Of a stretch of DNA of 64,000 bases, positions 8,346-17,381 are shown piece after piece; position 1 is the first letter of the stretch, and each line of letters starts with the position of its first letter. The stretch spans positions 62,001 through 126,000 of the forward strand of contig NZ_BMWA01000024.1 of the NCBI RefSeq assembly GCF_014650995.1. Direction: 5' to 3'. The translations under genes and the position numbers were made by a program. The DNA is from Streptomyces viridiviolaceus. Lineage in GTDB: Bacteria; Actinomycetota; Actinomycetes; Streptomycetales; Streptomycetaceae. The notes under the pieces are model-generated. The model was not told the origin of the DNA and did no database searches. It saw only the letters and a program-made list of their open reading frames with translations.

Positions 8346-9355
8346 ATGGCCGTCGACAGCAACCGGCAGTGGATCCTGACCCGCCGGCCCCGGGGCGAGC
8401 TCACCGAGGACTGCTTCGAGCTACGGACCTCCCCCGGCCCACGCCCGGTGCGGGGCAAGCCCTGGTGCGGGTGCGCCGGCTCGGTATCGACCCGACCAGA
8501 GGGGATGGCTCAACGCCGGCCCCGACTACCGCACTGCTGTCAGCCTCGGTGAGGTGGTCCGTGGCGCCGGCGTGGGCGAGGTCGTCGAGCCGGACGGTCC
8601 GGCACTGCCGGCAGGCACTGGGTCTACGGCGAGATCGGACGGCAGGACCACGCCGTCGGCGCCGGCGGCGGTCTCTTCGGCGTCAACCCCGTTCCTCCCG
8701 GGGTCGAACCGCGCTCGATGCTCGGTCTCTTCGCACGACCGGGCTGACCGCGCACTTCGGGATGGTCGACGTCGGCCTGCCACGGTCCGGTGACACGGTA
8801 GTGGTGTCCGCGACCGCCGGCGCCACCGGCTCGATCGCCGCCCAGATCGCGCGGGCGCTGGGCAGCCGGGTGATCGGCACAGCCGGTGGCGAAGGCAAGT
8901 GCCGGTGGGCGGTCGAGGTGGCCGGCATGGACGCCTGCGTCGACCACACCTCTGCGGACGTCGGGGTGGAGCTGGCGCGATTGGCCCCCGACGGCATCGA
9001 CGTCTACTTCGACAACGCCGGAGGCGCTCTCCTGGAAGCGGCCCTCGCGCACCTCGCCCCGCGTGCCCGCATCGTCGTCTGCGGCGGGATCTCCACGGGC
9101 TACGACGGGGGCGACCCCGCCCACGGCCCGCGCAACTACCTCCGGATCGGGCTGCGCAGGGCACGCATGGAAGGCTTCGTCTGCCTGGACCACGTCGACC
9201 GGTTCCCCGAGGCGTTCGGCCGCCTCACGGCATGGTCGGCGAGCGGCGACATCGTTCTCGAGGAGACCATCGCCGAAGGGCTCGAAAGGGCCCTGTCGGC
9301 TCTCGCCGGCCTCTTCCACGGACGCAACCTGGGCAAACAGCTGGTCCGGGTGTAG
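8346..9355 (+). pseudogene. NADP-dependent medium-chain oxidoreductase, frameshifted
   Basis: Remains of a CurA/YfmJ-like NADP-dependent oxidoreductase (zinc-independent MDR family). The intact order can be followed by switching frame. The N-terminus MAVDSNRQWIL runs to about 8440, GAGQALVRVRRLGIDPT to about 8499, RGWLNAGPDYRTAVSLG to about 8615, HWVYGEIGRQDHAVG to about 8740, and then an intact C-terminal half in one frame from TGLTAHFGMVDVG to the stop at 9355. Each junction fits loss of one base, four in all. The Rossmann motif (GATGSIAAQIARALG) survives. A truncated protein from an internal start is possible but would lack most of the catalytic domain. It sits 4 bp after marR. Confidence 0.85.
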
Positions 9356-9492
9356 ACCGATGAAACGTCGCCAGGCCGGAGCGCGCCGCCACGTTGACAC
9401 ACACCACCATCGGAAGTTGACTGGCGTTACGACTCACGCAGCATGCCGCTTCGACAACCCGGCGACCCACGACCCACAGGAGAGCGGCATTC

Positions 9493-9837
9493 ATGTACGA
9501 CCAGGCACGCGCCCAGCAGCCCCCGGACCGCCCCTCGCAGCGCTCCGAGCACCGCCCCGCCGGACCGGAGCCGCTGCTCCCGGCGGACGAACGGGACAAG
9601 ATCACCCTGCGTCTGCGACGGGCCCTCAACGAATTCGCCGACGCTCCCCGCCAGGCGCTGGAAGAGGCGGAGGTCGCCTACGACGATGCCGTCACCCAGC
9701 TCGCGAACGCCCTCGCGGAACGCGGGCGTGCCCTCCGTGAGGACTGGGAAGGCCGGGACCCCGCGACGCACCCCGACGAGCTCCGGCACGCGCTCAGGGA
9801 GTACCGGGAGATCACGCAACGGCTGCTGCGCGCCTAG
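9493..9837 (+). CDS. Hypothetical helical protein
   Basis: A 114-aa hydrophilic protein. After a Pro/Gln-rich, probably disordered N-terminus of about 30 residues, the rest looks like two amphipathic helices rich in Glu, Arg, Ala and Leu. The first begins RDKITLRLRRALNEFADAP. No signal peptide or membrane segment is visible. ATG 9493 follows an AGGAGAG site at suitable spacing. I recall related proteins in Streptomyces without known role. It stands alone between the broken oxidoreductase and the convergent YedK gene. Confidence 0.7.
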   Translation: MYDQARAQQPPDRPSQRSEHRPAGPEPLLPADERDKITLRLRRALNEFADAPRQALEEAEVAYDDAVTQLANALAERGRALREDWEGRDPATHPDELRHALREYREITQRLLRA

Positions 9838-9965
9838 CGCACGCCGTCCGCTGCGGCGTCGAAGGGCTCCGCGAGTTCGGCTGCCCGGGGGCGGCCACGG
9901 TGTGGGACCCGGGCACCGGTGCGTTACTCGACCATCGCGACCCCGCCGACCGTGCAGGCACGCGG

Positions 9966-10709
9966 CTACACGGCGATCTCGTCCAGGAGTTGCGGGGCGT
10001 TGTTGCGGACGTTGTTGACGGCCGGCGAGACGGGCCGGGCGTCCAGACGGCCGTCGGCCGGCCTGCCGAGCAGGGCGCGCAGGTCGTCCGGGTCCTGGTG
10101 GTGCGGGTCGAGCCAGGCTTCGTAGTGGTCCGGTGTGAGGGCGAGCGGCATGCGGGGGTGGACACGGCCGGCGGCGTCAGTGGCCTCCGTGGTGAGGATG
10201 GTGCAGGTCATCAGCCAGGCCGCGGGGTCGCCGTCCCGCTGGATCTCCGGGTCGCGCCAGTACTCGTAGAGACCGGCGAGCGCCATCACCTGGTCGTCCT
10301 CGGGATGGATGAAGTAGGGCTGCTTGCGGGTCTTGCCCTGGTCCCCGGCCTTGATCTGCTGCCACTCGTAGAAGCCGTCGGCGGGCAGCAGACAGCGGCG
10401 CCGGGCGAACGCGCGACGGAAGGCCGGCTTCTCGTGCACGGTCTCCACCCTGGCGTTGATCAGTCGCGCGCCGATCTTCACGTCCCTGGCCCACGACGGC
10501 ACCAGGCCCCAGCGCACCGGCCGCAACTCCCGTTCCACCGATGCGGCACCGTCGCTGCCGCGCGGGGTGCGTTCGAGGACGGCCCACACCTCGTCGGTCG
10601 GCGCGACGTTCCAGTTGGGTGCGAGTGCCTCCTCGGCACGCCAGTCGGTGACCTGGAAGAGCTGGACCAGGTCCTCGGGGCTCCGGGCGGAGACGTATCG
10701 ACCGCACAT
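9966..10709 (-). CDS. SOS response-associated peptidase, YedK/HMCES family (SRAP)
   Basis: HMCES/YedK proteins sense abasic sites in single-stranded DNA and form a covalent thiazolidine crosslink through the N-terminal cysteine after the initiator Met is removed. ATG 10709 is therefore chosen: the product begins MCGRYV, leaving Cys2 exposed, and upstream in-frame starts are ignored. Other family marks are NWNVAPT near residue 35, the RVETVHEKPAFR block with its catalytic Glu, LLPADGFYEW, and MPLALTPDHYEAW with the active-site His. Length is 247 aa. It is divergent from the DNA ligase with a 97-bp gap, suggesting shared DNA-damage control; no LexA box was recognised. Confidence 0.93.
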   Translation of the reverse strand: MCGRYVSARSPEDLVQLFQVTDWRAEEALAPNWNVAPTDEVWAVLERTPRGSDGAASVERELRPVRWGLVPSWARDVKIGARLINARVETVHEKPAFRRAFARRRCLLPADGFYEWQQIKAGDQGKTRKQPYFIHPEDDQVMALAGLYEYWRDPEIQRDGDPAAWLMTCTILTTEATDAAGRVHPRMPLALTPDHYEAWLDPHHQDPDDLRALLGRPADGRLDARPVSPAVNNVRNNAPQLLDEIAV

Positions 10710-10806
10710 ACAGCCACTTTCCCACCACCTGCGCCGCCTGACGGCGCACCGGCGCCGTGTCGAGGAGGCGGAGTCCGTCCCGGGGCCGTTGTCAGTGGTG
10801 GGCGGC

Positions 10807-12918
10807 ATGATGCCGCACATGACAATTCCTGCAGCAGTGATCGTGGATGCCGCCGCCTACGCGCAGGCGGTGGAGGACGCCGTCGGTGCGGCGGCCGCCT
10901 ACTACGCAGGGGGCTCCTCGCCGCTGGACGACGACGCCTACGACCGGCTGGTGCGGGGCATCGCCGCGTGGGAGGCCGAGCACCCCGACCAGGTCCTGCC
11001 CGACTCCCCCACCGGGAAGGTCGCCGGCGGCGCGGCCGAGGGCGACGTGCCGCACACGGTGCCGATGCTCAGTCTCGACAACGTGTTCTCGCCGGAGGAG
11101 TTCATCGCCTGGACCGGGTCCCTCGCCCGGCGTACGGGACACGACGTGACACGGTTCAGCGTGGGGCCGAAACTGGACGGGCTCGCGGTCGCCGCCCGTT
11201 ACAGCCGTGGTCGCCTCACTCGGCTGATCACCCGCGGTGACGGCACGGCCGGGGAGGATGTCACGCACGCCGTCGGCACCGTCGAGGGGCTGCCCGAGAC
11301 GCTGGCCGAGCCGGTCACCGTTGAGGTGCGTGGCGAAGTCCTCATGACGACGGCCCAGTTCGAGCACGCGAACGAGGTGCGGATCGCCCATGGCGGGCAG
11401 CCGTTCGCCAACCCTCGCAACGCGGCCGCGGGCACGCTGCGCGCCAAGGAGCGCGCCTACACCGTGCCGATGACGTTCTTCGGTTACAGCCTGCTGCCCC
11501 TGCCGGACACCGACCCGGCCCTCGCCGCGGAGCTGAACGAGCTCGCCCACAGCGACCTGATGTCCATGGCGGCCGGGCTCGGCGTGCACACCAGCGCCCG
11601 TACCGCGGTCCCGGACGTCGTCGTAGAGACGCCCGAACAGGTCGTGGCGCGGGTTCAGGAGATCGCCGCGGTGCGGGCCGAGCTGCCGTTCGGCATCGAC
11701 GGGATCGTCGTCAAGGCCGACCTCGCGGCCGACCAGCGGGCCGCCGGGTCCGGCTCCCGGGCACCCCGGTGGGCGATCGCCTACAAGCTGCCGGCCGTGG
11801 AGAAGATCACCCGGCTGCTGGAGGTGGAGTGGAACGTCGGCCGCACCGGCATCATCGCCCCGCGCGCCGTCCTCGAACCGGTGGTCATCGACGGCTCCAC
11901 GATCACCTACGCCACCCTGCACAACCCGGCCGACATCACCCGCCGCGGTCTGCGCCTCGGCGACCACGTCATGGTCCATCGCGCCGGCGACGTCATCCCC
12001 CGCATCGAGGCGCCGGTCGCCCACCTGCGCACGGGCGACGAGCGGCCCATCGCGTTCCCCGAGCGGTGCCCGCGGTGCGGATCGGACATCGACACGAGCG
12101 AGGAGCGCTGGCGCTGCGCACAGGGCCGCAGCTGTCATCTGGTCGCCTCTCTCACCTATGCCGCGGGTCGCGACCAGCTCGACATCGAGGGCCTGGGCGC
12201 GACCCGTGTCGTCCAGCTCGTCGAGGCGGGTATGGTCGCCGACCTCGCCGACCTGTTCGCCCTCCGGCGCGAGCAGCTGCTCGGCCTGGACCGGATGGGT
12301 GGGACCAGCACCGACAACCTGCTCGCCGCGATCGCCAAGGCCAAGGAGCAGCCGCTGTCCCGGGTGCTGTGCGCGCTGGGTGTGCGGGGCACCGGCCGGT
12401 CCATGTCCCGTCGCATCGCCCGGCACTTCGCCACCATGGAGAACATCCGTGCCGCCGACGCCGAGGCGATGCAGCGGGTGGAGGGCATCGGATCGGAGAA
12501 GGCTCCCTCCATCGTCGCGGAGATCGCCGAACTCGCCCCGCTCGTGGACAAGCTCGCCGCCGCCGGCGTCAACATGACCGAGCCCGGCGCGACCCCGCCC
12601 CCGGCCGCCGACGCCGGCCTCGACGCCGACGCCACGTCCGCGACTCCGGCGGAGGGCGGCCCGCTGGCGGGCATGTCGGTGGTGGTCACCGGCGCGATGA
12701 CCGGGATGCTGGAGAAGCTCACGCGCAACGAGATGAACGAACTCATCGAACGGGCCGGTGGACGCTCCTCCTCCAGCGTCTCCAAGAAGACGACGCTCGT
12801 CGTCGCGGGCGAGGGGGCCGGTTCCAAGCGGGCCAAGGCGGAACAGCTCGGCATCCGCCTCGCCACACCGGACGACTTCGCCGCGCTCGTCGCCGGCTTT
12901 CTGACGACCGGCAGATGA
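10807..12918 (+). CDS. ligA: NAD-dependent DNA ligase
   Basis: Seals nicks in DNA using NAD+. The 703-aa product has the adenylation domain with catalytic Lys122 in the KLDG motif, an OB fold, a four-Cys zinc finger (C-x2-C-x12-C-x5-C), helix-hairpin-helix repeats and a C-terminal BRCT domain (about residues 615-700). The text after the zinc finger (CHLVASLTYAAGRDQLDIEG) differs from the CPAQ...SR...MDI pattern of housekeeping LigA, so this may be the second ligase found in some Streptomyces. ATG 10807 is preferred for a GGTGGG stretch upstream; ATG 10819 is nearly as good. It is divergent from the YedK gene. Confidence 0.93.
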   Translation: MMPHMTIPAAVIVDAAAYAQAVEDAVGAAAAYYAGGSSPLDDDAYDRLVRGIAAWEAEHPDQVLPDSPTGKVAGGAAEGDVPHTVPMLSLDNVFSPEEFIAWTGSLARRTGHDVTRFSVGPKLDGLAVAARYSRGRLTRLITRGDGTAGEDVTHAVGTVEGLPETLAEPVTVEVRGEVLMTTAQFEHANEVRIAHGGQPFANPRNAAAGTLRAKERAYTVPMTFFGYSLLPLPDTDPALAAELNELAHSDLMSMAAGLGVHTSARTAVPDVVVETPEQVVARVQEIAAVRAELPFGIDGIVVKADLAADQRAAGSGSRAPRWAIAYKLPAVEKITRLLEVEWNVGRTGIIAPRAVLEPVVIDGSTITYATLHNPADITRRGLRLGDHVMVHRAGDVIPRIEAPVAHLRTGDERPIAFPERCPRCGSDIDTSEERWRCAQGRSCHLVASLTYAAGRDQLDIEGLGATRVVQLVEAGMVADLADLFALRREQLLGLDRMGGTSTDNLLAAIAKAKEQPLSRVLCALGVRGTGRSMSRRIARHFATMENIRAADAEAMQRVEGIGSEKAPSIVAEIAELAPLVDKLAAAGVNMTEPGATPPPAADAGLDADATSATPAEGGPLAGMSVVVTGAMTGMLEKLTRNEMNELIERAGGRSSSSVSKKTTLVVAGEGAGSKRAKAEQLGIRLATPDDFAALVAGFLTTGR

Positions 12919-13013
12919 CGGACCCACGGTGATCCCGGTCCCCGCGGCACGGCGGCCCGCCACGCCGGTCCAGCGCCCCGCCGCTCTGCCTCGCCGGGCT
13001 GCAGGCGTCGTCG

Positions 13014-13451
13014 TCAGGCCGCTTGGGTGAGTTCCGCGCGGCCGAAGAGGATCGCGTAGCCGGTGGGCAGCTGGGCGAGGACGCGGTCGAGCAGGGGCCG
13101 GCCGGCGAGTTCGGCGACGACGCCGAGGACGGAGCCGACGTCCCAGCGTGTGGTGGCGAGGCTGCCACCGGTGCGGGAGGCGAGGTCCTTGACGAAGGAC
13201 CAGCCGGTGAGCGGCTCGGGTTCGGGGATCGAGGCGGCGAAGATCTCCGCGGCCTCCCGGGGAAGGCGGGCGGCGAGGTCGACTCGTTCGTCCCCGGTGA
13301 GCCGGCGGCCGAGTGCGGCGAGGACGGCGGTGACGACCTCCTCAGCCCTCTCCAGGCTGGGGTAGGCACCGTCGTGGCGGACCTGTTCCAGCATCTGGGC
13401 GAACGTCATGGTCGGCGTGGCGATCGTCGTGGGGACCGTCATGGGCTGCAT
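13014..13451 (-). CDS. DUF2267 domain protein
   Basis: A 145-aa DUF2267 protein. After a short flexible N-terminus, two helical repeats follow: YPSLERAEEVVTAVLAALG with LARLP-like motifs, then a second block ending in LPTGYAILFGR. Function is unknown; in actinobacteria DUF2267 genes often accompany stress and heat-shock genes. It lies 70 bp downstream of a second DUF2267 gene on the same strand and follows hsp18, so the three may form one stress operon. The start is uncertain; ATG codons 4 and 15 are alternatives and the ribosome site is weak. Confidence 0.85.
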   Translation of the reverse strand: MQPMTVPTTIATPTMTFAQMLEQVRHDGAYPSLERAEEVVTAVLAALGRRLTGDERVDLAARLPREAAEIFAASIPEPEPLTGWSFVKDLASRTGGSLATTRWDVGSVLGVVAELAGRPLLDRVLAQLPTGYAILFGRAELTQAA

Positions 13452-13521
13452 CGGTGGGTGACGCCTTTCTCACGAACGGGGATGGTGTGCTGTGCCCCGG
13501 TGCCGGTGACGGCTCTGCGTG

Positions 13522-13947
13522 TCACCGGCGCCGAGGGCCGTATTCGGGGTCCGCGGTGTCCTGGGGCCGGCCGAAGAGCAGGTCGTAGCCCGGCGGGAGC
13601 TGGAGCAGGATGCCGCGTGTCAGCTCCTCGCCCGCCGCGTCGGCGGTCACGCTGAGCACGGCGCCGACGTCCCAGGCAGCGGTCTGTTCGGTCGCTCCTT
13701 CGATCCATGCGGCGGTGGCCCGCACGAACCGCTCCGCGGAGAGCGGTTCGGCGGCCTGCAGCGGGTTGAGGAGGATCAGGGCGAACGTTTCCGGGAGCCG
13801 TGCGGCCAGTTCGGCCCGTACGTCGCCGACGAGGTGGGCACCCAGCAGTGCCAGCACGGTGCGCGCTGCCCGGTCCGCCTCGGAACGCGTCGGGTATTCG
13901 CCGCGTTCCTGCACCTGGTCGAGGAATGCCTCCCGCAGCATGGTCAC
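13522..13947 (-). CDS. DUF2267 domain protein
   Basis: A 141-aa paralogue of the next gene downstream, with the same pattern: YPTRSEADRAARTVLALLG, LAARLPETFALIL, a WDVGAVLSVTADAAG helix and the terminal LPPGYDLLFGR. The GTG at 13947 is chosen since GGAGG lies about seven bases upstream; GTG 13950 and ATG 13941 are alternatives. Its position directly behind hsp18 suggests that it belongs to the RheA-controlled heat-shock unit, although the gap of 106 bp leaves room for a separate promoter. Confidence 0.85.
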   Translation of the reverse strand: MTMLREAFLDQVQERGEYPTRSEADRAARTVLALLGAHLVGDVRAELAARLPETFALILLNPLQAAEPLSAERFVRATAAWIEGATEQTAAWDVGAVLSVTADAAGEELTRGILLQLPPGYDLLFGRPQDTADPEYGPRRR

Positions 13948-14053
13948 CACACGTCCTCCTTCCACTCGTCGGTGCGTTGCCCTCGCGGGGGCGGAGCACG
14001 GTGACCGGGAACGGACCGGCCCGTCCTTCGCCCCCGGGACGAGGAGTCGTGCC

Positions 14054-14488
14054 TCAGCCGGAGATCTGCTTGCGCGTCGAGCCCGTGCCGATGGAGACCT
14101 TGCGGGGCTTGGCACGCTCGGCGATCGGCACGCGCACGGTGAGCACACCTGCGTCGTAGTCCGCCCTGATGTGCTCGGTGTCGAGGGTGTCGGCCAGCAT
14201 CACCTGGCGGGAGAAGACGCCCAGAGGACGCTCCGAGAGTTCCACCTGCACGTCGTCGCCCTTGGCGACCGGACGGCGTTCCGCCCTGACGGTCAGCATG
14301 TTCCGCTCGACGTCGATCTCGATCGCGTCCGGGTCGACACCCGGCAGGTCGAGAGCGATCACGTACTCGTCACCCTGACGGTAGGCGTCCATGGGCATCG
14401 CCGACGGACGTGACCACGTGCCCGTCCCGCCGAGGAGTTGCTGCGTGATCCGGTCCAGCTCACGGAAGGGATCGGTGCGCATCAGCAT
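14054..14488 (-). CDS. hsp18: Hsp20/alpha-crystallin small heat-shock protein
   Basis: ATP-independent holdase chaperone of 144 aa. It shows an N-terminal arm (MLMRTDPFRELDRIT), the alpha-crystallin domain from about residue 40 to 130 with the GVLTVRVPIAE motif (G-x-L box) and a short C-terminal tail. GGAGG lies nine bases before the ATG. A perfect RheA operator stands 63-81 bp upstream, between it and the divergent regulator gene, as in S. albus hsp18/rheA. Transcription is thus expected to be repressed at normal temperature and released on heat shock. Confidence 0.94.
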   Translation of the reverse strand: MLMRTDPFRELDRITQQLLGGTGTWSRPSAMPMDAYRQGDEYVIALDLPGVDPDAIEIDVERNMLTVRAERRPVAKGDDVQVELSERPLGVFSRQVMLADTLDTEHIRADYDAGVLTVRVPIAERAKPRKVSIGTGSTRKQISG

Positions 14489-14550
14489 CGTGAAACACCT
14501 CCACTTCAGGCAGTCCCTGCTCATGCGCTGCTTCACCAAATTCTGTACCA

Positions 14551-14569
14551 TGTCATCGGAACGATGACA
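14551..14569. promoter_or_regulatory. RheA operator between hsp18 and rheA
   Basis: TGTCATC-GGAAC-GATGACA is a perfect 7-5-7 inverted repeat. It matches the TGTCATC-N5-GATGACA element described for the RheA repressor of Streptomyces albus. It lies 62-80 bp before the hsp18 start and 47-65 bp before the divergent regulator start, so one site can control both genes. Confidence 0.85.
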
Positions 14570-14616
14570 AGCCCTGATGTCGTCCGAAGGGTGACGTGAC
14601 GAAGCGGAGGTGACAC

Positions 14617-15276
14617 ATGACCGCGGACCAGCAGGAACCCGGTTCCCGGCCCGCGTCCTTCCTCGCCGCCTGGGCGGCGCTGACGGCGATCGAGGACGCG
14701 GTCCGCACCGCACAGGAACCGCAGCCCGGGCGGCAGCCCGGTGCCGAGGTCGGCTCCGAGGAGGCACTGGCCGCCCTCCTGCTCCTGCGGAAACTGCGTG
14801 ATCAGCTCGCCGGCTGGGAGAGCGGACTGATCGAAACCGCCCGTGAGGCCGGCGCCAGTTGGGCGGACCTCGCCCACCCCCTCGGCGTGGCCAGCCGGCA
14901 GGCCGCCGAGCGTCGCTACCTGAGGCTGCGTCCGGGACCACCCGGCTCCACAGGCGAACAGCGGGTGCAGGCCACCCGCGACCGCCGCGCCGCCGACCGT
15001 GCCGTCACCTCCTGGGCCCGGGGCAACGCCGCCGACCTGCGCAGGCTGGCCGGAGAGATCAGCGCCCTCGCCGACCTGCCGTCCGGACCCCGCGCCTCCC
15101 TCGTACGGGCACTGGGCAGCGACGACGCCGCCCGTCTCATCGGGCCCCTGACGGACGCCCGCGACCACCTCACGGCGGACCACTCCGACCTGGCCGACCG
15201 CGTCGACACCCTGACCCGCCACACGGACCGCCTCCGCGGGGCCGACCCGAGCCGCAACGGGGACAGCGCACGCTGA
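14617..15276 (+). CDS. rheA: HSP18 transcriptional regulator (RheA-like)
   Basis: A 219-aa soluble protein divergent from hsp18. RheA of S. albus is a thermosensor that represses hsp18 and itself by binding the inverted repeat found here in the shared promoter. In this sequence the region around residues 70-100 (ASWADLAHPLGVASRQAAERRY) is a convincing helix-turn-helix, flanked by Ala/Arg-rich helices that could carry the temperature response. GGAGG lies six bases before ATG 14617. Identity rests on gene order, size and operator; no alignment was run. Confidence 0.82.
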   Translation: MTADQQEPGSRPASFLAAWAALTAIEDAVRTAQEPQPGRQPGAEVGSEEALAALLLLRKLRDQLAGWESGLIETAREAGASWADLAHPLGVASRQAAERRYLRLRPGPPGSTGEQRVQATRDRRAADRAVTSWARGNAADLRRLAGEISALADLPSGPRASLVRALGSDDAARLIGPLTDARDHLTADHSDLADRVDTLTRHTDRLRGADPSRNGDSAR

Positions 15277-15366
15277 CGCACGCCGGGAAGGTTCCGCGTA
15301 CCGCCCTCGCCCGGCCGGCGAAGACCGGGCCGGGTATCCGGGCGCGGTGCGAGGTATACACCGAGA

Positions 15367-17169
15367 ATGCCGAGTTTGCGACGATCCGTCCGTTACGCTT
15401 CCCGGCGCGGCCGGCGGCGTTCGATCGCGGGTGCGCGGCGTGTGCTCTCCCCTCGAGGTGTGCTGACGCTGCACGACGTGGACGGAGCGTTCCTCTTCGC
15501 GGTGCGGGCCGCCCTGGCGACGGCGCTGGTCGCCCTGCCGGTCGCGCAGGCGGGACGTCCGGACCTCGCGGTCTACGCCATGCTGGGCTCCTTCACCACC
15601 ACCTTCGGCCGGAATCTGCCCTACGCACGCCGCGCCCGCGTCCTCGCACTGGTCGCCGCGGCCATGACGGCGTGCGTGGGCTGCGGTTCGCTGCTCGCGG
15701 TGTGGGCCGGCCCGAAGCAGGGCGCGGGCGGCGCCGGCGTGGTGGTCGTGGCGACGGCGCTGGTCGCGGGGGTGGCGAAGTTCGTCTGCGATGCCACGAG
15801 GCTGAGCGGGCTCGGGGCGGTCCTGTTGCTGTTCTCGTTCGCGGTGGCGGCCAATGCCTCGCCGACGCTCGCCGACGTGCTCCCGTACACCGGCCTCGCG
15901 GCGGCGGGTGCGGCATGTGCCTGGGTGCTCGGGGTCTGCGGCCGGCTGGTCCATCCGGACCGGCCGCAACGCCTGGCGGTGGCCACAGCCCTGCGCAGAC
16001 TGGCCGACCTGCTGGAGGCGTCCGCTGCCGGCACCGAGGTGCCCCGGCGGACCAGGCACGGGGCCACCGTTGCCGTACTCCACGCCTACCGCTGCCTCGG
16101 ACAACCCCCACCGGAGCGCGCTCGCCGCCCCGGCGCCCGCCACGACGAGGTCTTCCTGCAGCTCACCGACCTGTCCTGGACCCTGCTGGTCCGCACGACA
16201 CGGCAGGCACCCGACGACCTGGCCGACACCGCGCGGCGGCTGCGCCGGCTGGCCCGCATCCTCATGGACCGGCGCCGCCGGATTCCGCCCGAGCTGCGCG
16301 AGACGCCCCTCGTCCCCGGGGCGCCCTCACCGCTTCGGACGGCACAGCGGGACGGGCTTCACCATCCGACGCCCACGGCCGCGGCACAGAGCCCCACCGC
16401 CGCCCTGCGCGCCACCGAGTTGCTGATCGGCCGTCCGAACGGGCCCCGCCACCGGGCCGCGCTCGCCGTACCCGCCCTGCGGATGGCTCTGGGCACCGGT
16501 GCGGCGGGCGGCATCGCCGTGTTGCTGCACCTGCAGCACGGCTACTGGGCAGCGATCTCGGCCGCCGCCGTGCTGCACTCGGTCAACGTCCGCACCACCG
16601 CCCAGCGTGCCGTCCAGCGCACCCTCGGCACGCTCGTCGGCCTGCTGCTCGCCCTCGGCGTGCTGGCAGCGCACCCGGAGCCGATGACACTCGCGGTGGT
16701 GATCGTCGCCCTGGAGTTCCTGCTGGAGTACGTCGTGGCCCGCAACTACGCCCTGGGCGTCGTCTTCCTCACGCCCCTGGCACTGCTCCTGAGCGACCTG
16801 GCGGCTCCCGCACCGGCCGGAGAGCTCGTCCTCGACCGGGTGCTCGGCAGCGTCGTGGGCATCGCCGTGGGACTGCTCTGCGCGCTGCTCGTCGTCCACG
16901 ACCAGGCCGCCCTGCGCGTGGAGCATGCCCTTGCCGCGTGCCGGGCAGCCACGGAGCAAGCCGAACGGTCCCTGGCCGGCCACGCCGGACCACCGCCCCC
17001 CGACCTCCAGGTACACCTGGCGGAGACCGCCGTCGAACTCCGCGAGGCGGACGACGCCGCGGCCGGCGAGCTGTGGCCGGCCGAGATCGACCCCGCCGAA
17101 CTCGCGGCCGCGGAACAGCGCGCCTACGTCCTGCTCGACCGCCTGCACCACCGCGGCCCTGCGTCCTGA
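15367..17169 (+). CDS. FUSC-family integral membrane protein
   Basis: A 600-aa protein with two clusters of membrane helices, about residues 40-190 and 361-515. A hydrophilic Arg-rich middle follows the first and a helical C-terminal tail the second, the layout of fusaric-acid-resistance (FUSC) and aromatic-acid-exporter-like proteins. The motif GSFTTTFGRNLPYARRARVL after the second helix is typical of the actinobacterial branch. A role in efflux of aromatic acids is possible but unproven. The start is uncertain: ATG 15367 has a poor ribosome site, and GTG codons around 15432-15460 would remove a basic leader. It stands alone. Confidence 0.8.
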   Translation: MPSLRRSVRYASRRGRRRSIAGARRVLSPRGVLTLHDVDGAFLFAVRAALATALVALPVAQAGRPDLAVYAMLGSFTTTFGRNLPYARRARVLALVAAAMTACVGCGSLLAVWAGPKQGAGGAGVVVVATALVAGVAKFVCDATRLSGLGAVLLLFSFAVAANASPTLADVLPYTGLAAAGAACAWVLGVCGRLVHPDRPQRLAVATALRRLADLLEASAAGTEVPRRTRHGATVAVLHAYRCLGQPPPERARRPGARHDEVFLQLTDLSWTLLVRTTRQAPDDLADTARRLRRLARILMDRRRRIPPELRETPLVPGAPSPLRTAQRDGLHHPTPTAAAQSPTAALRATELLIGRPNGPRHRAALAVPALRMALGTGAAGGIAVLLHLQHGYWAAISAAAVLHSVNVRTTAQRAVQRTLGTLVGLLLALGVLAAHPEPMTLAVVIVALEFLLEYVVARNYALGVVFLTPLALLLSDLAAPAPAGELVLDRVLGSVVGIAVGLLCALLVVHDQAALRVEHALAACRAATEQAERSLAGHAGPPPPDLQVHLAETAVELREADDAAAGELWPAEIDPAELAAAEQRAYVLLDRLHHRGPAS

Positions 17170-17381
17170 CCCACGGGTCGCCGCGTCGTCGCACCGGACG
17201 GCCCGACCGGACAGGATCGGGTGCCTTGCGCCCGGCCGGTGGAAAAAACGCTCAGGAGCGGGCGATTCCGATTGAAGAGCCGGCCTTCGGGGAACCGACC
17301 GTAGCGTCCCGTGACTCACATGGCGCCCCGCCGACGCGGCGGTGACACTGAGGACAGCAGCGCCTGACGACGGGTGGAGCC

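Noticed and set aside
13014..13947. Possibility that the two DUF2267 genes are one broken gene
   Set aside because: Each has its own start, complete domain and terminal LFGR motif, and their sequences are paralogous rather than complementary halves.
14859..17345. 828-codon plus-strand frame across rheA and the FUSC gene
   Set aside because: It spans two well-supported genes in a different frame, with Pro/Arg-rich text typical of a shadow frame.
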